A stretch of DNA of 64,000 bases from Acipenser ruthenus (Eukaryota; Chordata; Actinopteri; Acipenseriformes; Acipenseridae): the NCBI RefSeq assembly GCF_902713425.1, contig NC_081201.1:28734113-28798112 (forward strand). Reading direction: 5' to 3'. Made by a program: the position numbers and the translations under genes. Of the stretch, positions 61,001 to 64,000 are shown piece after piece. Position 1 is the first letter of the stretch. The number at the start of each line of letters is the position of its first letter. The notes beneath the pieces are model-generated. The model saw nothing but the letters and a program-made list of their open reading frames with translations. It was not told where the DNA came from and did no database searches.

Positions 61001-61540
61001 ATGTAAGACAAGAGATCAAACCTGAAGATAGTCAGTAGGCCTCTTTACAATGATGCTGTGCACAAACCATTCAAAGCAAAGCAATTAAATGTGTCAGTTG
61101 GAGGCACAGAACGAAGGGCAAAAAGATTCTAGGACCACCGCCAAGGACCCTGAAGCTGATGCCTACAGTGATGTTGCATTAACAGCTGAATAGGTTCAGT
61201 CGTCTTAACATTACATAGGAGAATGCAACATCCTCACTGTGATTTTATCTAGTGACCAATTGATGGAGTGTGACTTTATCCATACCTGCAAAATCTGTGC
61301 ACATGTCAAATATGCATGACAGAGCTGATAATATAATGCCAACTATATTTAAATTTCTAAATGAATGAAATAAATAACTGCAGTTTAAACTAATTTTGTC
61401 CCCACATATGGCTGTAATTAATTCTTAAACTTTGGAGTCCCAAATGTTAATGAGAGTTCTGGGGAAGTGTTTAAAACAAATGGTTTGAATGTGTATCTTA
61501 TTTTGCCATCGGAAGTTATGGAAGTATTTTTTCATATGGG
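58036..61540. other. Non-coding region
   Basis: No gene, LINE or SINE recognised. A few weak transposase-like residues just right of the CR1 copy were not convincing. Confidence 0.4.
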
Positions 61541-61554
61541 CCTGTGGCTTAGTG

Positions 61555-62010
61555 GCGGGCAGTCAAGGCTGGTCAGCGGCTGAAATAGCAAACCCCAAAC
61601 ACAGAACTTTAGTTTAAAGCGTCTTGGCGCACTTTTAATAACAAAATAAATCAAAACAGGAACAAACAAAACGTTTAAACAAAAACTCTTCAAAACAAAC
61701 AGCATGTAACACCTAAGCTCCAGCTATCCCGGTGTTCTCTTACTTTCTTACTCCCTGTTTAGGCTGGGCAACACATCTTCACTGAACTGTCTCCAACACA
61801 CACACTCCAAACAAACACTCCTTTGTTCCTTTTATACCATGTGGCCAGTGGCTTGATTGATTCCACCCAATTAATCAATCAAACAATTAAACAATGCCAT
61901 GTGGCTGTGCAAGGGTGGCCATCTTGGTTCCAGCTTCCTTCACCAAGATGGCCACAAGTCACCAAAGTATCACGCCTACCCGTGCACCCATGTGCAGAGC
62001 CTCTGCCCTG
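61555..62010 (-). mobile_element. LTR-like repeat, probably an old solo LTR
   Basis: Read on the minus strand, the piece has a TATA box (GTATAAAAGG, near 61834-61843) followed about 200 bases later by a polyadenylation-type ATTAAA (near 61637) and a GT-rich middle, the layout of an LTR promoter and terminator. A 14-base inverted repeat holds two YY1-type motifs near its upstream end. No internal retroelement genes are attached. Boundaries are approximate and the family is not identified. Confidence 0.4.
61915..61955. repeat. Perfect 14-base inverted repeat with YY1-type motifs
   Basis: GTGGCCATCTTGGT at 61915-61928 and ACCAAGATGGCCAC at 61942-61955 pair perfectly around a 13-base loop. GCCATCTTGG is the consensus bound by YY1. 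Confidence 0.8.
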
Positions 62011-62328
62011 TCAGTCCCAAATTTAAACATGGAAAAATGTGATAGACTTTCAAATACATTTTGCCTCAAGTTGTCACCAGATTATTTTCCTGGAACACCT
62101 CTCTGCATTTATTAAAGCGTAGGGGATGGTTTTGTTGCCTGGAAACCGGACAGAGAGTTTGCCCAGAGGTTAGTATTTTCTGAGAAATCATTTCAGGTGT
62201 GCATTTGATTGAAAATCTGTTTTATGGATGTGTTCCTGAAAGTCAGTAACTTGATAATGTAGGTACTGTTGCTAAAGGAAGCAATCCAGCTCAATAAAAG
62301 CAAAGTTGAAATCAAGTACCGTACAAGT

Positions 62329-62393
62329 ATTATTATTATTATTATTTGTTTATTTAGCAGACGCCTTTATCCAAGGCGACTCACAGAGACTAG
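62329..62393 (-). mobile_element. SINE family A tail fragment
   Basis: (TTA)n followed by GTTTATTTAGCAGACGCC and TTTATCCAAGGCGACTCACA: the 3' tail of family A in minus orientation, cut off after about 60 bases. Confidence 0.75.
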
Positions 62394-64000
62394 TACAATT
62401 GTACAAAGTACAATTATTAACCCAAGATAGATACTTTAGAATGTCTGTACAAACTACATCATGAAAGATTAATTTTGAAACTTTACAGATTCATATAAAA
62501 TACGGCACCATATTTTTTACTATGCTTTTGTACCTGTCATAGATCTTCAAAAAGGTTTAAGATGGTTCTGGTGAATAGTACTGTGTTCCTTTGAGAACTG
62601 AACATAAAGATTTTAGACACTTTAATTCTCATTTCTCTTAATTTCTCCGTAACATTAAAAATCAGACTTAAACTTAAGGGAGAAGATCAGATAAAAGACA
62701 CACAATGGAGACAGCAGTACAATTTGTCCCAATTTTTACCTATTTAAGGCTTGAGTAATCGGACGCTGAGGTAAATATATGCTTTTTTCCACAGGAAACT
62801 GTTTAGCCATTCCGACTGCCTGTTTCATTTAGCTGTGCCATTGCGACACATTTGTTTGACTTTTATTTACATTCCTTCTTGTCTCTGACATTCAAAACAG
62901 TTCTACAGTTTGTCTCCCCTCAGAATATATTATATACACCGGTGGCAGTGTTTTGTGACGGTTAAGATTAAGTGTTATGTGAATGAATAATATAAAAATA
63001 CTGTTTTGGCAAGACTGTAGATAGATATATTAGGACAGCAGTCAGGCCAAAACCTTGCTAGCTTTGACATATGAATTTACAAAAACAGTTCACAATGTTC
63101 TTTTTTTATCATGCACACTCCACAGCCACGCTGGATAGTGTATCTCAAAAGTTGACTGGGGGGGGGGGGGGAACCCCATCAAACTGCATCACCCTGTTTT
63201 CCACCATTCCATAGCATAGCACAGCCTGTCTTCAAAATCACAGCAGAAAGACCAAATGATACATTTTAAAAAATTTAAATCCAGGATCTTGAAACAGTCG
63301 AGAGGACCTGTCGAGTGTAGCATAGCTTCACTCTCTCTCAGATTGTATCCACTCTGAAGACTTCTCATTTACTCTGCATCCTGTAGGTGTTGCTTAAGTA
63401 CATTTCATATTGTTTAATTCCTTTACTTGTGCATAACCTACACAACTATTTCAGAACAATGCTACTATTGACATCCTGGCATTTTCTTTAAAAACAAAGG
63501 GCAACCAAATTTGCAGTTGCATTAAGCACAAACAATTTTAACAAAATAAAATACACAAATAATTGTACTGTCGTCTACATTTGTCCAAGATGGTGTGATT
63601 TTATATTGGCATCAGTATATACTGCTATTATTCAATTTTTTTTTTTGCCAAATCTATGATTAATATCGATGTTTATTTTAGAAAGAATTTGCTATTTTTT
63701 TTCTTTTTTCGATTTATTTATTTTTCAATTCAAGCAGAGAATGGGTGAAATCGACCTTTATGCTTTAAAAAAACAGACTTTTAATGCCATTTGAAAAACG
63801 TCTCATTTAGCGAAACCCCTTTATCATTTAGCATGCAACAAAACCATGGTTACTAACATTCTAATTGAAATAACATTTGGTCACAACAGAGATATACCTT
63901 GTAAAGATAAATATCCTCCACAAATTTAAAAAAATGTTTCAAACCGTTGAAAACACAGCATATAAAAGTGTATTACACAAACTTTTATAGCATAAATTTA
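62394..64000. other. Non-coding region to window end
   Basis: Nothing recognised apart from a 12-base G run at about 63160-63171 and T/A runs. Confidence 0.4.

Noticed and set aside
1-64000. CRISPR arrays, bacterial operons, phage or plasmid features
   Set aside because: None seen; gene structure, introns and repeats are those of a vertebrate nuclear genome.

Overview
Vertebrate nuclear DNA, AT-rich and intron-rich, most likely from a non-teleost ray-finned fish. A sturgeon or paddlefish is my best guess, from the style of the CR1-type LINE and the tRNA-derived SINEs; the species is inference. Five protein-coding genes can be traced exon by exon. Their order and strands match human 10q22.1: SAR1A (-), PPA1 (-), LRRC20 (-), EIF4EBP2 (+), NODAL (-). 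NPFFR1, which lies between PPA1 and LRRC20 in human, is not visible. The next human gene, PALD1 (+), has no coding exon here, but 53.1-53.3 kb could hold its non-coding first exon.

Layout. 0.9-5.8 kb: SAR1A (198 aa, 6 coding exons) with an ETS/E-box promoter. 7.3-20.9 kb: PPA1 (288 aa, 11 coding exons, one intron with a GC-AG boundary); its introns hold a non-autonomous hAT element, a hairpin-like mini-element, SINEs, an L2 LINE fragment and an LTR-like repeat. 21-28 kb: intergenic, with a pogo/Tigger-type transposase fossil split by a CR1 LINE that has a 7-bp target-site duplication. 28.1-40 kb: LRRC20 (177 aa, 4 coding exons), with an L1/Tx1 LINE fragment and a Crypton fragment in its introns. 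41.1-47 kb: EIF4EBP2 (109 aa, 3 exons) and its downstream region. 47.4-51.4 kb: NODAL (395 aa, 3 exons), with a TATA box and a probable FoxH1/Smad autoregulatory enhancer in intron 1. 51.4-64 kb: gene-poor, with a second Crypton fragment, a second CR1 copy, an LTR-like repeat and a SINE tail.

The genes form no pathway; they are an old syntenic block. SAR1A drives COPII vesicle budding, PPA1 removes pyrophosphate, LRRC20 has no established function, EIF4EBP2 represses cap-dependent translation under mTORC1, and NODAL is a TGF-beta-family morphogen. I found no wholly new system. The strongest leads are the NODAL intron enhancer, the PPA1 GC-AG intron, the nested pogo/CR1 insertion, the Crypton recombinase fragments, and mobile elements sitting between (TA)n tracts. 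Splice junctions were placed by hand from reading frame, homology remembered from human proteins and GT/AG signals.
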